Of a DNA stretch of 64,000 bases, positions 42,697 through 54,180 are shown in pieces (positions within the stretch are counted from its first letter, which is position 1; every line of letters starts with the position of its first letter). A program made the position numbers and the translations under genes. Source of the stretch: Armigeres subalbatus. Lineage: Eukaryota; Arthropoda; Insecta; Diptera; Culicidae. The stretch spans positions 239,807,047 through 239,871,046 of the forward strand of contig NC_085141.1 of the NCBI RefSeq assembly GCF_024139115.2, given 5' to 3'. A model generated the notes under the pieces. The model was not told the DNA's origin. It saw only the letters and a list, made by a program, of their open reading frames with translations, and made no database searches.

Positions 42697-45005
42697 CGTT
42701 TATTTGGTAGGCTCAGGCGTGTATAACACTTTACGGAGCCATGGTTCTTTATATATACAATCAACATCATTTATTATACAGTTAATAAGAGAGGGAAGAG
42801 CCAGCGTACTCGTGGTGACTCGAGTTGGTTACAATGTTTAAGGATGGACGGGGCTTAGGTTTGGGATAGGAAATTTCAGCTTCTCATCCGGGCATTTGGC
42901 GTCAGTGACTATGTGGCGTGTCGTCATGCTCGAGGAATGGTTCGACGGGCATCTTCCGGATGGCGAGCTATGGAGCTCTACGGAACAAAAGGCAGAGACT
43001 AAACAAAAAACTTTGAAGAAAGAAAAAAAACAAAATATTAAATTTTGATGTCAGAAGCACAATAAATGGCCTGCATAGACAACATCACGATCTCCCAAAA
43101 CACCTCAGGCTTCCTGAAGGGTTGTTTACCTCAGGCCACAAGGGTATCAATAATTGCTCTCTGGGCGTCATTTTCGAGCAGGACCAAACTATGTGATCGA
43201 TGTCATCATAACCGGCTCCGCACCTACATAAGTTGCTATCGACAAGGTTTATTCTGTACAGATGTGCGTTTAGTGAATAGTGATTGGACATAAGTCTCGA
43301 CATCACGCAGATGAAGCCTCGACTTAGGTCCTCACCTCTGAACCACGCTCGCCAGAAACTTTTGGAACTATGGAAATAGCCACCGTCAAAAGTTCATTGT
43401 GTGTCCAATTCCTTTGCCAACTTTGAAGAGTACTCTGACGGACTAATGGGAAAAACTCGTTGCTCGAGAATGTCTATCATAAACCTCACCTTCCTGTGCG
43501 CCCACCTTTGCCAGCAGTCTGCCTTCTCATTGCCTAGATTGAGCAGTGAGAAGGACCCAAACAAAGGTAATCTTGAATGATCTTTCGACCAAAACACGCA
43601 TCTGCTCTCTTATGTTTGAAAGAAAGTAGATGTGTAACAGGTTTCATCGACCGGAGTGCCTCGATAGAACTAAGATTATCCGAAGATGAAATAATGGTCT
43701 ACGGCTGATTGGAAATATCCCCAAAGCGAAGTTAATTGCTGTCAGCTCAGCATAACGAACACAGTTCCTGAAGTTTTAGAAGGTGGTTGAGTTACATTGA
43801 AAACACCGAAGCCAGTGGATCCGTTGATGCGAGAACCATCAGTGAAGTATCTGTTGTTGCAATTGACATGTTCATATTTTTCAGAAAAAGTGAGGGAATA
43901 GATATTTGTCGAAGATGATCTGGTATTCCTTGAATAGCATGTTTCATGGAGAGATCGTATACAATTGAGGAACTGTCGTTGGTGAAGTGAACTCGAGGGG
44001 ATTATAACACGGAAGACAAAGATCTGACGATATGTAGTTGAGATAAACTTTCAGGAATCTTGAACGACCAGTTGAGTTCAAGATATTATCGAAGTTATCT
44101 AGAACAATGTGTTACTTGTTCCACATTTGATAATTCTAAGTGAGAGCTCCCAGTAACGGTGCTTTAAAGGAGTGACTCAGCAAGCACCTCCAGGCTCATG
44201 TTATGCGTTGAATGCATGCAGCCAAGGGCAATACGCAAACAACGATACTGAATTCGTTCAACTTGATCAGGTGGCAATAAGCTGCTGAGAGGAAGCAGAA
44301 GGAGCCATACGCTAAAACAGAGAATAGTCGTTCTATAGAGTTTGATGAGGTCTTCCGGTGAGCCCCACCATGTTCGGAGATAGAACGTAGAAAATGGATC
44401 CTTTTCCGGCATTTTTATCAAATACTCAATGTGGAGTTTCCAGGTGCATTTGGAATCAACACGACCCCAAGGTATTTAGAAGATACAGATTGGTTGATGT
44501 CTCATTCAACAGCTTGAGTTTCAGTTGAGCAGGATACCGCTTCTTAGTAAACACAACCAATTGAGTTTTTGCGGTGAAAACTCGATCCCTAATCTGGCCC
44601 AAACGTCAGATTATCTAAGCTTTGCAATGGTCCTTACAAGACAGCTGCACATGGACCTCTTAGAGAGACCACGGCATCATCTGCAAGTTGTCTGAGCGTG
44701 CATTGTCCTTCAAACAATTGTCAATATCTTTAACATAGAAATTATAAAGCAAGGGACTTAAACACGAACCTGAGGGAAGGCCCATGTAGCTATTTCTGGA
44801 AGTTGTCAGAGTGCCGAGTGTGAAGTTCATTGTTTTTCTGACAACAAATTGTCAAGAAATTATTCAAAATAACGGGTAATCCACTATGTGCAGATTGCTG
44901 GACAATACTTCTATGAAACTGAATCAAAAGCGCCCTAATGTCCAAGAATACTGAAGCCAATTGCTCCTTGTGCGCAAAGGCCAGTTGTATATCTGAAATT
45001 AACAA
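42697..45005 (-). pseudogene. I-clade (MosquI-like) retrotransposon 3' part: RT, RNase H, zinc motif
   Basis: On the minus strand the order is: RT palm (45005-44790, DIQLAFAHKEQLASVFLDI); the catalytic box LRQLADDAVVSLRG near 44700-44670; RT thumb (44421-44164, PPDQVERIQYRCLRIALGCM); an RNase H end (43597-43394, LGNEKADC after a frame-shifted VPSHC-like segment); and the C-terminal zinc motif CRCGAGYDDIDHIVWSC (43240-43190). Below 43085 lies a 3' UTR ending in a GAGCCTACCAAATAAAC tail. RT followed by RNase H and a CCHC-like motif is the layout of I-clade elements such as MosquI. It contains many frameshifts and a missing 5' half. Confidence 0.8.
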
Positions 45006-45689
45006 TTCTTAACTACCTAAACAAAATATGCGCATTGAACACTGGCACAACCTTTATCTTCAGCAGACTATGCAGAATTAGAAGACCGGCAGGGCCAGTA
45101 CAGTCTTTACAACCTTATACACAAATAAGAAAGACTTCGGAAGCTAACGATCATCCTGTAGCTCTTAGGAGTAGTAATAGTTGTCTTAATAGGTAATATA
45201 TTTTTCGTAGTAATAGCAATATCTGTAGTAGTATTACCAGTAACTTAGCAAAAACTAAGTAGTTTCGCTGCCTCTATGCGTAATGATCTCAGGCCGATTT
45301 TCTTTGTAGAGTGTATTATCGTTGAGATTTTATAAATTCATTCTACAAACACTTAAAATTAATAAAAATTAAAATTAAACTTGAAATAACATTGTTTATA
45401 TTCATATTATCATTGAACTATTTATTGAGCAAAAATGAGTTTATGTATTGTGTTGTGTATGAAAAGCTAAAGTTGAACTTTTATTTCCGAAGGCAAGGTA
45501 CAGCGTAGGTAACCCTTTGGTATTAGATTGGTATTTGGTATTAGATGGTATAATACCAATGGTATTAGGTGGGAAGAATGGAAGTTTAGTGAACTAACAG
45601 TTGACGCAACATGATTTGCAAATATTATAGACTTAAACTGAATAACGTTATGTACAGAAAATGACTGAGACAGATGAATCTATGACAAA
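45006..45689. other. No gene recognised
   Basis: AT-rich, with a degenerate GGTATTAG/TTGGTAT cluster at about 45518-45575. Nothing else visible. Confidence 0.5.
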
Positions 45690-46520
45690 GGTCGAAAGAC
45701 AAAAGGTCGAAAGGACAAAGGTCGAATGACAAAGGTCGAAAAGACAAAAGGTCGAAAGGACAAAACGTCAGAAAGGGACAGAAGGTCGAAAGGACAAAAG
45801 GTCGAAAGGACAAAAGGTCAGAAAGGGACAAAAGGTCGAAAAGGACAAAGGTCGAAAGGGACAAAATGTCGAAAAAGATAAAAGGTCAGAAAGGGACAAA
45901 AGGTCGATCATGAACAAGTTGAGATTTTGTGTATTCCAAAGGATTTTTGAAATGCATTTAACTTCAAGCGAAATAACACTCATCTCATTAATCAAAGTTG
46001 AAGAATGAGCAATTTTCAAAGAAGGAGTAATGACTATGAAACAATATTATGAATATCTTGATAGTTATGTTAGAGATAAAAAAGACGCCTGCATTAAAAA
46101 TTCACCTGCGTGTAATACATCAAAATGTTGTGTGCGCCATTTGACAAATCAGTGACATTCACAAAACTCAAACATCCATCTATTAGTTGTACTCACTGAA
46201 TGAATTTTATTCAATTTTAAAATTATGAAAATAAAAGCGCAGATTTTTGACAACTATGTAACTCTGGTGCGAGATTGATTCTCTCCGTTTCAGTTTTTGT
46301 CAATTTCGTCCTTTCGTCTCTTTCGCCTTTTGATCTTATTGATATTTTTTCGTTCGACTTTTGTCCGTTCGACTTTTGTCTCCACTTTTGTCCTTTCGAC
46401 GTTTTCCTTTCGACCTTTTGTCCCTTTCGACCTTTGTCCTTTCGACCTTTTGTCCCTTCGACCTTTGTCTTTCGACGTTTGTCTTTGACCTTTGACCTTT
46501 CGCCTTTTGTCTTTCAATAA
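45690..46520. mobile_element. Foldback made of inverted minisatellites (GGTCGAAAGGACAAAA)
   Basis: The left arm (45690-45910) is a tandem array of ~16-bp units GGTCGAAAGGACAAAA. The right arm (46330-46520) is the same array inverted (GACCTTTTGTCCTTTCGACC). The loop of about 420 bp (45911-46329) is AT-rich and has no gene. Open frames across the arms (45625-45864, 46275-46520) encode repeats of Phe/Leu/Ser/Arg and are by-products. Arms of short tandem units are a hallmark of foldback-type elements. Confidence 0.75.
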
Positions 46521-46609
46521 ACAATATTAACTTTTCAAACCTACTAACACTTGTATCCCTGGCTTTCTACAATAGGTTGAACTCATATGGCTCGACGACG
46601 CAATTCTCA

Positions 46610-46743
46610 AAATATTTTTGCCTTCTCGTATACTAAGTATACGTAAAGCTATATGATCCTCAAAACAAACTTTTGATAGAAGCGGAGACCCATAGTGTTA
46701 TAACCAATCACTCATTCACGATGAGGTGATGTCTGTTGTGTGT

Positions 46744-46830
<87 letters not shown>

Positions 46831-47330
46831 TGTGTGTGTGCGCAAAACTACTCAACAAAATGTCACTCATTTTTCAGGCACTTATCCTCAACCGATTTGC
46901 TCGCAACAAGTTGCATTCGATGAGAATCCTGCCCCATTGTTTCCTATTTGAAATTGGCCAGATCGAACTATGGGATCGAGTTGGCCAAAATACAAATTCA
47001 TTTGAAAAAATCGCGTAAAATGTCACTCATTTCTCGGACACTTATCCTCAACCGATTTGCTCGCAACAAGTTTCATTCGACGCAGAATCCTGTCCCATTG
47101 ATTCCTATTTGAAATTGGCCAGATCGAACTATGGGATCGAGAGTTATGGCCAAAATACAAAATCATACGAAAAATCGCGTAAAAATGCTCATTTTTCGGG
47201 CACTTATCTTCAACCGATTTGCTCGCAACAAGGTGCATTCGACGCAGATTCCTGTCCCATTGTTTCCTATTTGAAATTGGCTAGATCGGACTATGGGATC
47301 GAAGTTATAGAATACGTTCAAAAAAAAAAA
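46610..47330 (-). mobile_element. TGCCTTTCTCGT element, copy 2, with expanded TG tract and internal tandem units
   Basis: Minus-orientation relative of 33315-33682. It begins at TTGCCTTCTCGTATACTAAG (46617 on), then ATGAGGTGATGTCTGTTG, then a (TG)n tract, then body units. The ~160-bp body block (CTCAACCGATTTGCTCGCAA to AAAATCGCGT) occurs about three times in tandem (46857-47016, 47017-47180, 47181 on). The third unit runs into the N gap, so true copy number and the far terminus are unknown. Confidence 0.8.
46736..46842 (+). repeat. (TG)n microsatellite
   Basis: About 105 bp of TG with two TATG interruptions. It sits where the sister copies at 33532 and 59868 have short (CA)n tracts, so it expanded from a resident seed. 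Confidence 0.95.
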
Positions 47331-47355
47331 NNNNNNNNNNNNNNNNNNNNNNNNN
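47331..47355. other. Assembly gap (25 N)
   Basis: Twenty-five N directly after an A10 run and inside a tandem array. The likely cause is collapse of the array. Real length is unknown. Confidence 0.99.
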
Positions 47356-49448
47356 CTAGAAGTTACGTAATAAGGTAGGCTCGCTAAGAGGAGGCAGCCC
47401 TATCCATCATGTAAGTAAATGTGACATCAAAGAACTTCTGAGGGTAACGAAAATACCCTAAGCTACATGTTTGAATTTGTTTAATAAAATTTAGAATGTC
47501 TATATTAAATTAAAAAATATGTACATACAAGAAACGAAAATGTCCGTACCTTCAAAGAAATCCTTCGACGAATATTGGTATGTACCTAGGTGAAATAAAT
47601 AAACAGACCATTCATGAATTTCCATCTGAGTGAATAGTGAGCTGCTGTGATTTCAAAAGTAAATCACTTGAAGAACTTGTACTCATTATTTGGTGAATCA
47701 TTTAAGTGTTTAGTGCTCAACTCATTTAAGTGTTTAGAGCTCACAGAGGACGTCAAGTAGATTGTGTTGATAAAGCTTTGAAACTTCGTGGATAACAAAA
47801 CCAAGTCAACTTCACACAACAATGGAGAATCTACATTTGAGTTTGGAAATGAAGGTCGAAAATTACTGTAAGATTGGTTTAAATTCTGCTATGGTGCACA
47901 AAGTTCTTCCTATACTGGGGATATAAGTTGTTTAGCCGTCGACTACACCAATTGCAAGGGAGTTCTGGGAAACCAGGCGGGTTTTATGGGCGAACGTCCA
48001 CCACGGACTCAGGTGTTGCCATTCGCAAGTACTGCAGAAATGCCGCGAATACAACGCCCACACATCATCTATTCATCACTTAAAGCCACATATGTACAAT
48101 CGATCGGGACCACATGGCAGCTATGCACGAAACGGATTTCGGATAAACTGAACGGTTGATCAAAGCGACGATGGATCGTGATGCGTAGTTCGAGTTTCAA
48201 GGCATTCTCGAGTCCCTTCAAACACGCAGAGGTTACGGCAAGGTGATGGTCTTTCGTGTCTGCTATTAAACATCGCTTTGGAGGAGTAATACGAAGGGCA
48301 GGGATTACACGAGTGGTAAGATTTTCACGAAGTCCGTCCAGTTATTTGGTTTCGCGACGACATTGATATTATGGCACGCAACTTTGAGAGGATGGAGGAA
48401 GCCTATATCAGACTGAAAAGCGAAGCTAAACGGATTGGACTAGTCATCAACCCGTCGAAGACGAAGTACATGATAGGAAAAGGCTCAAGAGTAGGCTAAC
48501 CATACGTACCGTATTTAACGGGACAGTTCCGTTTTTTAGACCTACTTGTGCTGTCCCGTCGTAATCTGAAAAATTCTCAATTTGTCCCGTTTTTTATTGA
48601 TTCTTCCAAGGACCTCCAAAATATTTTTTAAACAAATTTATTCTTTAAAGCCGGAATCTGAAATCAAATACATGGGAAGTGATTTTTTGTATCTTTATTA
48701 GAGAGATTTGCATTTGCTGGTTCATCTCTTAACAAAAAAGTGGACGAAAGCCATAAAAAAGTGTGAGATGTTATGTTATTCTTAGTGTTTCTTTTAAAAG
48801 AACGCTATCTATGCCATTTTGAATTTTCTATTGATCGACTTTTCTTATGGTTTTAAGCAATTAATGATAACAGGGAGATTTTTTAATACAGTTTCATTTC
48901 AATAATTTTTTTTCTGCTTATTCGGGAGGCATTAAAATTTGTCCAATTTTATTAGTGAATTGAACGGAACTAGTAACTGAAGCAAGTAGAAATGTTCCTT
49001 TTCATCTCACTGAACATATATTCACCTAATCGCAAAACAAAGAAATACAGCACCAATATCGACGCTTCTTTTCTAACACGCGTGCTTACTGGTGAAAAAA
49101 TCAAAAATTAGAAACAAACCAAATTCCTTTTCATTGCTTTGTGTTTAAGGGATATAAATAGAGCTATAATGAAGTACCGAACGTTCCCATTTTCTAAAAA
49201 TCTGTTTACGCCTCAACGTCAATAAAATATAACGCAGGAACAGACATTATAATTTTCAGATTAAATTCATTTTCAATTATTCTTTTCGAATCTTCCGAAG
49301 TGGGAAATTCCTTTTTTTAGTCTGCTCTACCACATACATATTGTTCAATCATTTGGTTGTTTTCGAAACATTAAGATTTATAAGTATTTCTGAATAATTC
49401 TGAATATTTCTTAATCATTCAGGCCAGGCTAATTTACACACCAGGAGC

Positions 49449-49871
49449 ATGTCTGCAAATTTCGCTTTCATGTGTGTGATCAGGATTTATTATGATACTA
49501 GCTGTATGTACCCGGCCTTGCTCGGAATTGCCAGTTTGATTCGCAGTTTTTTTTTTCACAATCGGAAAATGAATAAACCAATTGGTCAACAGGATAATTG
49601 CGTTATTCATCGATACTCATCATTTGATCAAGAAGGCAGATTTCATTTGAAAACATTGACTGATTTTGGAAAGGAGCGAATCCATAATCGCCATATTCCG
49701 GGCAAACGTCTATTTCTAAAGAAGGACAAACATCCACCGATGCCTTATTCCGAGCAAACGTCTATTTTAAAGAAGGGATCACATTCACCATCCAGAAGGA
49801 AACACATTAATCATTGCTTTTACGTTGGGCAAACCATGATTTCGATAAATGGTGAATTGATCGATAACTAA
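49449..49871 (+). other. Unidentified open frame of 140 codons
   Basis: Open from ATG to TAA with ordinary composition. The first ~35 codons overlap the repeated word ACTAGCTGTATGTACCCGGC that recurs elsewhere, so the start is inside a mobile repeat. Later codons are His/Lys/Ser-rich (LFLKKDKHPPMPYSEQTSIL) and partly duplicated at the DNA level (CAAACGTCTATTT...AAAGAAGG twice). No domain recognised. More likely repeat-derived than a gene. Confidence 0.3.
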
Positions 49872-49932
49872 ACAATACAATAATGGGTTCAGAAGTTAGG
49901 CTGGAGCACACACAAACATACAAACATTGAGT

Positions 49933-50175
49933 TTATATATCTCGGCAACTTATTCAAAAGACGTATGTGATTTTGTAAACAAAGATGCATACGTCGATTT
50001 GTCAAATATGATGACTCCCACGCAAACCAATACAACGAACATGTAGCCGAAACCTCCCTACCTGTATGTGGCGATAGTTTGCGGGAGTGCTATCAGATTG
50101 CAGAAATCAACGTTTAAATTTTTGTTTACAAATCTACACGTACATAATCGTTGAATAAGTATCGAGATATAGATA
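49933..50175. mobile_element. Foldback element of ~240 bp
   Basis: The left arm TATATATCTCGGCAACTTATTC ... TTTGTAAACAAA ... GACTCCC matches the complement of the right arm GGGAGTGC ... TTTGTTTACAAA ... GAATAAGTATCGAGATATA. Arms are about 90 bp and the loop about 60 bp. It is followed at once by the TAGCTATATGTATCCGGCTT word. Confidence 0.7.
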
Positions 50176-50364
50176 GCTAGCTATATGTATCCGGCTTTGC
50201 TAGGGACTGAAAAGTAAATTATAGAATTAAAATGTCCAATGCTGTAGCACGAAACCCACAGAGGTAGATCTACCGCTCATAGAATTGAACCTTTGTATCA
50301 ATATATTTTATATCTTGTTTGGCCCTACCTTTTCAATAAACATCTTCCAAAAATAGAGAATAAG

Positions 50365-51220
50365 TGTACCAAATCTGGTGGAATTTATCCTGGAGTTTAC
50401 TGAATTGCTCATTTTTAAAGACAACCCTTCCCCCATAATTTCCCTTTTCCAAAATGACCCTCCCACCTTCTTTGTTATCTTCTCCTTAGAATAGAAAATG
50501 TGTGCACCAAATTTGGCTGAAATTGGTCCTGGGGTTAACTGAATTGCTCTTTTTCTAAAGACAACCCTTCCCCACCCTCCCCTTTCCCAATGATCATCCC
50601 ATTTGTTATTTTCTCCTTAGGATAGAGAATGTGTACCAAATTTGGGAAAGCGGTCCAGGGGTTCAAAAGAAACACTGAATTGCCTGTTTTCTGAACATAC
50701 CCTCCCCCAGACCCCTCCTCTTTCCCAAATTACACTTCCATGTGATCGACTTCTCTTAGTGAATACGTGCAATATTTGGTTGATATGGGTACTGAAGTTG
50801 GAGTAACACTGAATTGCTCGTTTTATAAAGACAACCCTCCCCCATACCTCCCTCTTTTACAATGACCGCCCCACCCCATTTGTTATCTTTCTTTAGGGTA
50901 GAGAAGTGTGTATCAAATTTGGTTGAAATCGGTGCAGGGTTCAGAATTTACTCTAAATTACCCGTTTTCTGAACAATACCTCCTCCAGACCCTCCCCCTT
51001 CCCAAAATCTCTCATATGATTGTTTCCTTATAGTGAATATGTACAAAATTTGGTTGAAATCGGTCCTGGGTGTTGAAAGTTACATTAAATTGTTCGTTTT
51101 CTAAACTAAACCCTCCCTTTCTAGACCCTCCCACCCCCTTTGTTAACTTCCCTGAGGATAGAGAACTGTACCAAATTTGGGTGGATTCGCCCAGTGTCGT
51201 AAGAGTTAGCGAAACATACA
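50365..51220 (+). repeat. ~165-bp tandem array (ACCAAATTTGG...GACAACCCTCCCCC)
   Basis: About five diverged units, each with ACCAAATTTGGTTGAAAT, CGGTCC(A/T)GGG, GAATTGCTC or GAATTGCC, ACAACCCTCCCCCA, and TTTGTTATCTTCTCTTAGG. It lies downstream of an ACTAGCTGTATGTACCCGGC-type word at 50170, an arrangement seen around several such words in arthropod genomes. Confidence 0.75.
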
Positions 51221-52275
51221 TAGATTGGTTTTATATATAGATTCCGTTATGAAAAATTAGAAATTGGCCTGATTTAAAGTAATCCTGCAGAAATCTCTAG
51301 AGTCAGATGTAAACAGACCATAAATTGGGAACGATTTTTTCTTTTCGGCGAAATTGCATAAGTCTTGCTTTTTTTGAGCACATGGAACAAAATCAATGGA
51401 CAAGATTCTCAAGGTGTGAGGCTACTTTAGTCATTTAAATCAATTTCGAACAAAAGGATTGTGATTGTGATTAGATTTGACATTCTTAATGCGCAACCAT
51501 ATTACGGAAATCATTACAATTACATTTGTATTGAAGTTCTTTCCTTGTTTAGATTCTTGTTATTCATATCCACAGATTTTTCCCACTATTATTAATGAAA
51601 GGATTTTCCCAAAACCTTAAGCAGGATTCTTTGACTATGGTTTGTTATTTTCAATTGTTCAGAATTGGAAAAGTTTTGAAATAGGTCAATAATAAAATCC
51701 TTAATCATATCTAAGAGTAGATAAAAAAAATAAAAATTTTACGTTTTTTTAATATTTAAAGATGCATAATTTTCCGTTCCTTTATGTTTTTGTTCGTCTC
51801 CCTTTGAAAAGTGAAATATTTGAATTTTAGTATTTTTCCAAATCTAACGTAATACAATAAAATGTTAAGGTGGTGAATGATTCACTTTAAAATATTTCTA
51901 ATTTATTATACGTAAAATGAATGTCCATCATTTTGAAATTTCCAGCTAAATTTTTGTAACAAGGTTTTCTAATGTCCGTTTTGCAAGCGCATTTGTCCTG
52001 TTTTTAACATAGAGGTTAGTTGAAGTAAGAGACAACCACCTTGAGTTTGCATCGTAGTGACGAAATCGAGGTGGTTGAAGAATTTGTGTACTTGGGCTCA
52101 CTGGTGACTGAAAATGATATCAGTAGAAAATTCGAGACGCATAGTGGCTGGAAATCGTAGTACTTTGGACTCAAGACGCTCCGATCGAATAGAGTGTCCC
52201 ACCGTACCAAACTGACTATCTACAAAACGCCTATTAGACCGGTAGTCCTCTACGGACACGAGACCGGAAGATGGC

Positions 52276-52705
52276 AATGCCTGGATCCATATATGATGTG
52301 CTCGACTTGCGGTTAGGAGCAGTATAGGGAATGTGAAAAACCAGAAATTTTCTTATTCAGTTTCCATATCCCAGTTCTTTGCCGCATAGTTGTTCACACT
52401 AACTTTAACTTAATCAGTGACTAAGAATTGTCTCTTTTTCTTCTCACGGATTGAGTTTTCAAAAGCGGATCTACGAATAGTCTAGCTTTTGGCAAAACTG
52501 AGTAACGTCTTTGAGTAAGTCAAAGTTAGAGTGTTGAATTTTGGTGGCTTCAAACTGGTGGAGATGGCGCTTGCAACTAGTTTTGAAACGGGCTTGAATG
52601 GAACATTTAATGAAATTCACTGAACCCAAAACTAGAGAAAACGATTTTAACGTGCAAATCTGATGATAAATCATTAGATCAGATGTGCTTATACCGTTTC
52701 TGGTA
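52276..52705. repeat. Spacer with 166-bp dispersed repeat (52527-52692)
   Basis: 52527-52692 (GTTAGAGTGTTGAATTTTGG to TTAGATCAGATGTGCT) is closely similar to 59229-59413, and here it continues uninterrupted into TATACCGTTTC. In the 59-kb copy the continuation is displaced by 2.5 kb. The preceding 52276-52526 shows nothing recognisable. Confidence 0.8.
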
Positions 52706-53330
52706 GGTTGAAGAATTTGTGTACTTGGGCTCACTGGTGACTGCCGAAAATGATACCAGCAGAGAAATTCAGAGACGCATAGTGGCAGGAAATCGTATGT
52801 ACTTTGGACTCCGCAAGACGCTCTGACCGAATAGAATTCATCACCGTACTAAACTGACTATCTTCAAAACGCTCATTAGACCGGTAGTCGTCTGCGGACA
52901 CGAGACCTGAAAGATGTTCGTGGAGGACCAACGCGCACTTGGAGTTTTCGAAAGGAAAGTGCTGCGTACCATCTATGGTGGGGTGCAGATGGCGGACGGT
53001 ACGTGGAGGAGGCGAATGAACCACGAATTGCATGAGCTGCTGGGAGAACCATCCATCGTTCACACCGCGGAAATCGGACGACTGCGGTGGACCGGTCACG
53101 TAGCCAGAATGTTGGACAGTAACCGGTGAAAATGGTTATCGACAACGATCCAACGGGCACAAGAAGGCGAGGTGCGCAGCGGGAAAGGTGCATCGATCAG
53201 GTGGAAGATGACTTGCAGACCCTGCGTAGACTGCGTGGTTGGTGACGTGTAGCCATGGACCGAGCTGAATGGAGAAGACTCTTGTATACCGCACAGGCCA
53301 CTTCGGCCTTAGTCTGAATAAATAAATAAA
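52706..53330 (+). pseudogene. RTE-like copy B: RT C-terminal fragment and 3' tail
   Basis: 5'-truncated at VEEFVYLGSLVTAENDTS. It continues through a broken TLIRPVVVCGHET region to the open frame 52914-53129 (VLRTIYGGVQMADGTWRRRM, GRLRWTGHVARMLDS), then RRRGAQRERCIDQVEDDLQT and the 3' tail AATAAATAAATAAAT at about 53318-53332. Same family and orientation as copy A but a separate insertion, since both contain the VYLGSL segment. Frameshifts and a stop after RMLDSNR make it inactive. Confidence 0.8.
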
Positions 53331-53479
53331 TAATTGAATGTAAAACTATTGATCAAATGAACCCGTATTAAAATAGTGTCAGTAATGCCCCACATATCTA
53401 TTACATAACTAAATATTAGATCGATGGATACCTGGTGACCATGTTACGATAATCTGTTTGTTGTTTTATCGAATTTTAT

Positions 53480-53890
53480 GAATATTTATTTAGCGGTCTT
53501 GTTTTTTCGTAGCAACGAGCAATGCATGCTGAAAAGGGGCGAGATTGGGCCAAGCCTTTGGTTGATTTGCCATACATAGTTGGTAAAAGCCGTAATGTAG
53601 GCAATTATTTTTAATGAACGATTGAATCGTTGCATCGTCACCGCTGAACTTTATTTTACTTGGCCCAATGTCACCCCCTGTGAGGGGTGAGAATGGGCCA
53701 ATTTTAAACAACATATAACTTTGAAGAATTTCTCTCATTTATTATTTTTTCCCCACACAGTGGTAAATTTATTGTTCAAGCTTATACCTAACTAATTACA
53801 ACTTGATTCCAATATTAACTACTAGAGCTTTGTAACATTTACTTGGAGCATACCACATTTTGGCCCAATGACACCCCCGTAGACGGTACC
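53480..53890. repeat. GGCCCAATGTCACCCCC repeat, relative of 62094-63220 ends
   Basis: Contains TTGGCCCAATGTCACCCCCT, GAGGGGTGAGAATGGGCC (53684-53702) and TTTTGGCCCAATGACACCCC (53861-53880). The GTGACAATGGG/GTGAGAATGGG wording matches the termini at 62.1 and 63.2 kb. It looks like a fragment of a related element with only partly preserved ends. Confidence 0.55.
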
Positions 53891-53983
53891 AAATGAGTTC
53901 GGGTTAGATTGGACAAATCATAATGAATTGCTTTTTACTCCATCATTGTATTTGTCCAAATTCCGTCATTTTTTTTAACTGGA

Positions 53984-54180
53984 TATGGATTGGATTTGGA
54001 TGTGATTTGAATTGAATTTGGATTGGATTTGAAATTTATTCAGATTGGATTTGAATTGAATTTCGATTTGATTAGGATTGGATTTGAATTAGATTTGGAT
54101 TGATTTTGAATAGATTTTGATTTGATTTAGATTGGATTCGAATTGAATTAGGATTGGTTTTGGATTGAGTATGGGGCTTA
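53984..54180 (+). repeat. GGATTTGAATTGAATTTGGATT minisatellite
   Basis: About 200 bp of irregular 11-12-bp units of GGATTTG, GAATTGAATTT and AGATTGG words. Not coding. Confidence 0.85.

Larger units (their letters stand above)
48496..52038. mobile_element. 3.5-kb insertion with hAT-like ends inside RTE copy A
   Basis: The left end TAGGCTAACCATACGTACCG and the complement of the right end (CTAACCTCTATGTTAAAAAC, 52015 and leftward) share CTAACC, and a degenerate 8-bp duplication may exist (CTCAAGAG and AGTAAGAG, 5 of 8 equal). The left 340 bp repeat the family at 32195. The interior is a patchwork: a small foldback (49933-50175), a tandem array (50365-51220) and an unidentified frame (49449-49871). 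It carries no transposase. Placement of the exact ends is tentative; the insertion itself is supported by the split RTE. Confidence 0.6.
47690..52275 (+). pseudogene. RTE-like RT copy A, split by a 3.5-kb insertion
   Basis: First part 47690-48495: decayed RT N-terminal and central blocks ending GDDIDIMARNFERMEEAYIR and LVINPSKTKYMI. Second part about 52039-52275: VVEEFVYLGSL-type wording and ACGCCTATTAGACCGGTAGTC (the TLIRPVVLYG region). The parts are consecutive in the RTE protein, as comparison with 7585-8687 shows, so the intervening 48496-52038 is an insertion. The 3' end is lost after GGACACGAGACC. It is a close inverted relative of 39480-40260. Riddled with stops. Confidence 0.75.

Noticed and set aside
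46726..47018. Cys-Val repeat open frames
   Set aside because: Translation of the (TG)n microsatellite.
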